Assembly (NCBI GenBank): GCA_025352765.1
Contig: JANXSI010000664.1
Coordinates: forward strand, 1-7,817
Reading direction: 5' to 3'
Origin: Devosia sp.
GTDB lineage: Bacteria > Pseudomonadota > Alphaproteobacteria > Rhizobiales > Devosiaceae
Length of the DNA stretch: 7,817 nt
Both the position numbers and the translations under genes were made by a program. Position 1 is the stretch's first letter; every line of letters begins with the position of its first letter. Under the pieces are notes generated by a model. That model saw only the letters and a list, made by a program, of their open reading frames with translations, was not told the origin of the DNA and searched no databases. Below, one piece after another: positions 6,118 through 7,817 of this stretch.

Positions 6118-6636
6118 TCAGGCGCGCGCGGCAGCGGAGGCGTTCGACAGGATCTGGATGTTGTTGGCGACCACGATGTTCTCGGGATCGAGCGCGCGGG
6201 CCTTCTTGAAGTTGGTCAGTGCTGCGGTGAGATTGCCGCGCAGCAGGTAGGAATAGCCGACATTGTTGTAGTATTGCGCGGTGCCGCCCGAGAGCGCGTA
6301 GAGCGTGGCGTAAACACGGTCGGACAGGTCGAAGCGGCTGAGGCGATCGTAGGAGGCACTGAGCCCCACATAGCCCTGCGGATCATTGGGCGAGAGTTCG
6401 ACGGCGCGCTTGTAGAGCGTGGCGGAGTAGCCGAAATCGTTGTTGCGGAAGTGGGCGCGCGCCTCCGACAGGGCGCGTTCGGCGGTATAGTCCCCGATGT
6501 TGGCGACCTCGGCAACCTCGAGCTTGTTGTTGCCGAAGGCGCTCGAGCCGGCGAGCGAACTGCACCCGGCCAGCGTTGCCGCAGCCATCACCATGGCGAC
6601 AAAGCCGACGCCAAAAATCCCAATTCTGCGCTGCAT
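6118..6636 (-). CDS. TPR-repeat lipoprotein, TadD-like pilus assembly factor
   Basis: This 172-residue protein starts with a signal peptide and a perfect lipobox LAGC (Cys25, then Ser, predicting outer-membrane sorting). After a low-complexity linker come three TPR-like helical repeats at about residues 54-87 (ALSEARAHFRNNDFGYSATL then YKRAVELSPNDP), 88-121 and 122-157 (NNVGYSYLLRGNLTAALTNF then KKARALDPEN). TPR lipoproteins encoded with Flp/Tad genes are called TadD and are thought to aid secretin assembly or stability. I chose ATG 6636, preceded by GGGGCAGGGG; upstream ATGs at 6657 and 6684 lack a ribosome site. It converges with the cpaB-cpaC unit across 21 bases and has its own upstream region with TTAA boxes. 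A general TPR lipoprotein unrelated to the pilus cannot be excluded. Confidence 0.85.
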   Translation of the reverse strand: MQRRIGIFGVGFVAMVMAAATLAGCSSLAGSSAFGNNKLEVAEVANIGDYTAERALSEARAHFRNNDFGYSATLYKRAVELSPNDPQGYVGLSASYDRLSRFDLSDRVYATLYALSGGTAQYYNNVGYSYLLRGNLTAALTNFKKARALDPENIVVANNIQILSNASAAARA

Positions 6637-6689
6637 GCCCCTGCCCCGCCGTCTCATTGGAACGACGGTACGCACGGCCACCATTCGCC

Positions 6690-6697
6690 ATGGTTAA
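6690..6697 (-). promoter_or_regulatory. CtrA half-site TTAACCAT upstream of the TadD-like gene
   Basis: Read on the minus strand, this is TTAACCAT, the eight-base half-site typical of CtrA-regulated alphaproteobacterial promoters. It lies about 55-60 bases before the start codon of the TPR lipoprotein, a suitable place for a regulator site. The partner half at 11-base spacing is not TTAA (it reads TCCG), so it would be a single half-site. Confidence 0.35.
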
Positions 6698-6723
6698 CGC
6701 TGGACGGATTCCGCAGACTAGAC

Positions 6724-6738
6724 TTAACGGAGCGTTAC
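6724..6738. promoter_or_regulatory. CtrA-like box TTAA-N7-TTAC with dyad symmetry
   Basis: The plus strand shows TTAA, seven bases, TTAC, matching the CtrA spacing at seven of eight fixed positions. The same bases contain an inverted repeat TAACG (6725-6729) and CGTTA (6733-6737) around GAG, so it could instead be an operator for another dimeric protein. It lies in the 181-base gap 6637-6817, roughly 90 bases upstream of the TadD-like start and about 80 bases downstream of the halogenase stop. The rest of that gap shows no terminator with a U-run. Confidence 0.3.
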
Positions 6739-6817
6739 GGGACCACCCCACCCGTTGGGAGAGCTGGCGGATCGGCGCGTCAAAAGTGGCGCTGTCATTC
6801 TGCAGAGCCGACGGTGA

Positions 6818-7817
6818 CTACGCCGCGCCCGGTCCGGGTGCGGCGCCGCTGGTGTTACGAACCTGCTCGAGGAAGTCGGCATGGGTCAGTGCCTGCGCCG
6901 CCGCGTCGCGGTAGGTCGCGACCAGCCCGTCATAGGCTCTCGCCGCGAAGGCATGGAGCTTCGGGTTGCGCATCGACTCGGCGCGCGCCACCTGCCGGTT
7001 GAGGAGCCCGAGGCCATCGAGCACCGGATAGTGCAGCTGGGTCTGGACATGTGGCAGGCCGGCGAGGAAGTCGGAGAAATCCTCGTGCCGCGGCATCTGC
7101 TTCTGCCAGCGCGCGAGCCGGTCGCGGGTCTCGGGATGGATGCGGTTGGCGCGCACCTCCTTCCAGAACGGCGTATCGTCGCGCTCGGTCAGGTAGTGCG
7201 TGTTGACGAAGGTACGAAAGTCGTCGACCTGCCGGCCGACCCGCCGGTTGTAGTCGGCACGCTCATCGTCGGTCATTGCCGACGGCGCCTTGAGATAGTG
7301 CATGGCAAACAGCATCATCTGCACGATCGTGCCGTGGATCGAGGTCGACTCGAGCGGTTCGAGGAAGCTCGAGCTCAGGCCCACCGCCAGAACATTGCCG
7401 ATCCAGGCCTTCTCCAGCCGGCCGATCTGGAATTTGATGTCGCTGCGCACCTCGATCTCGCGACCGAGCACGCGCTCGACCTCGAGCTTGGCCTCCTCGG
7501 GCGAGCGGAAGGCATCGGAATAGACATAGCCGCAACCGAAGCGGGTCTGGGTCGGGATCTGCCACATCCAGCCCGCCTCCTGCGCCCAGGCGCGGGTGTA
7601 GGTCGGAATGTTATCGCCCGGCTTGATATCGAGCCAGAACGGCAGCGCGCGGTTGACCGGCAGTTCGTGCGCGTAGGACACCCAGGGCGCATTGAGCTCC
7701 TTGACGATCAGCCGCTTATGAAAGCCGGTGCAGTCGAAGAAGAAATCGCCATCGACGCGCAGCCCGGTGTCGAGGATCAGCGTCTTGATGTCGCCGGTCG
7801 CGCCGTCGCGCTCGACC
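6818..7817 (-). CDS. Flavin-dependent tryptophan-halogenase family protein (5' end outside window)
   Basis: These enzymes use FADH2, oxygen and halide to chlorinate or brominate tryptophan or other electron-rich aromatics in the cytoplasm. The frame stays open to the window edge, so 332 C-terminal residues are visible and, judged by the usual length of about 500-540, some 170-200 N-terminal residues with the FAD-binding GxGxxG and active-site Lys are missing. An in-frame GTG at 7681 is internal, since family-like sequence (FFFDCTGFHKRLIVKEL) precedes it. The halogenase motif WxWxIP appears as WMWQIP (visible residues 83-88), with GCGYVYS after it. The active-site stretch is FLEPLESTSIH; by comparison with PrnA its Glu (codon 7349-7351) corresponds to Glu346, while the Gly after EST is Ser here. 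The C-terminus is a short Ala/Gly/Pro tail. Substrate is unknown. Confidence 0.93.
   Translation of the reverse strand, partial: VERDGATGDIKTLILDTGLRVDGDFFFDCTGFHKRLIVKELNAPWVSYAHELPVNRALPFWLDIKPGDNIPTYTRAWAQEAGWMWQIPTQTRFGCGYVYSDAFRSPEEAKLEVERVLGREIEVRSDIKFQIGRLEKAWIGNVLAVGLSSSFLEPLESTSIHGTIVQMMLFAMHYLKAPSAMTDDERADYNRRVGRQVDDFRTFVNTHYLTERDDTPFWKEVRANRIHPETRDRLARWQKQMPRHEDFSDFLAGLPHVQTQLHYPVLDGLGLLNRQVARAESMRNPKLHAFAARAYDGLVATYRDAAAQALTHADFLEQVRNTSGAAPGPGAA

Noticed and set aside
7679..7681. GTG at 7681 as the start of a 287-residue halogenase
   Set aside because: The frame is open upstream to the window edge and encodes conserved halogenase sequence (FFFDCTGFHKRLI), so this codon is an internal Val.
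1..7817. Mobile element, phage, CRISPR, toxin-antitoxin or defence system
   Set aside because: No transposase, integrase, direct-repeat array, terminal inverted repeats or defence-type domains are visible, and composition looks even across the window.

Overview
The window is GC-rich, gene-dense DNA that looks chromosomal and alphaproteobacterial. The main reasons are a CpaB/CpaC (Flp/Tad pilus) gene pair, a flavin-dependent tryptophan-halogenase-family gene of the kind common in sphingomonads and caulobacters, and CtrA-like TTAA boxes. A sphingomonad-like genome is my best guess, but no 16S gene or other decisive marker is present. I see no tRNA, rRNA, CRISPR array, insertion sequence or phage gene.

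Left part (1-3081), all read leftward. In transcription order it holds a complete NAD(P)-dependent short-chain dehydrogenase/reductase, a 38-residue single-span membrane protein, a 146-residue protein with about three membrane spans, and a 14-span DHA2-type MFS exporter. The last three are closely spaced and may be one transcript. The dehydrogenase is 117 bases upstream of the tiny gene and may or may not belong with them. No substrate can be assigned. The first bases of the window are half of a palindromic repeat or terminator cut by the window edge.

Middle part (3082-6636). A divergent 221-base intergenic region leads into cpaB - cpaC - a small lipoprotein gene, read rightward. The last two overlap by ATGA. 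They encode the periplasmic SAF-domain protein, the outer-membrane secretin, and an 81-residue lipoprotein of a Flp/Tad pilus. Facing them across a 21-base gap is a leftward three-TPR lipoprotein gene resembling TadD. The pilin, prepilin peptidase, ATPase (cpaF/tadA), localisation (cpaE/tadZ) and platform (tadB/tadC) genes are not in the window, so this is an outer-envelope submodule of the pilus.

Right part (6637-7817). A 181-base intergenic region carries TTAA-type boxes. Beyond it is a leftward halogenase-family gene whose 5' end lies outside the window; its reading frame stays open to the edge.

The clearest non-gene signal is that, by eye, all four TTAA tetramers in the window lie in two non-coding stretches, upstream of cpaC and upstream of the TadD-like gene. 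Two have the TTAA-N7-TTRA/TTAC spacing and one forms TTAACCAT, as expected for CtrA sites. I do not see a clearly new biological system. The best leads for novelty are the two small envelope proteins, the N-terminal extension of CpaB, and the possible CtrA coupling of the two pilus transcripts.
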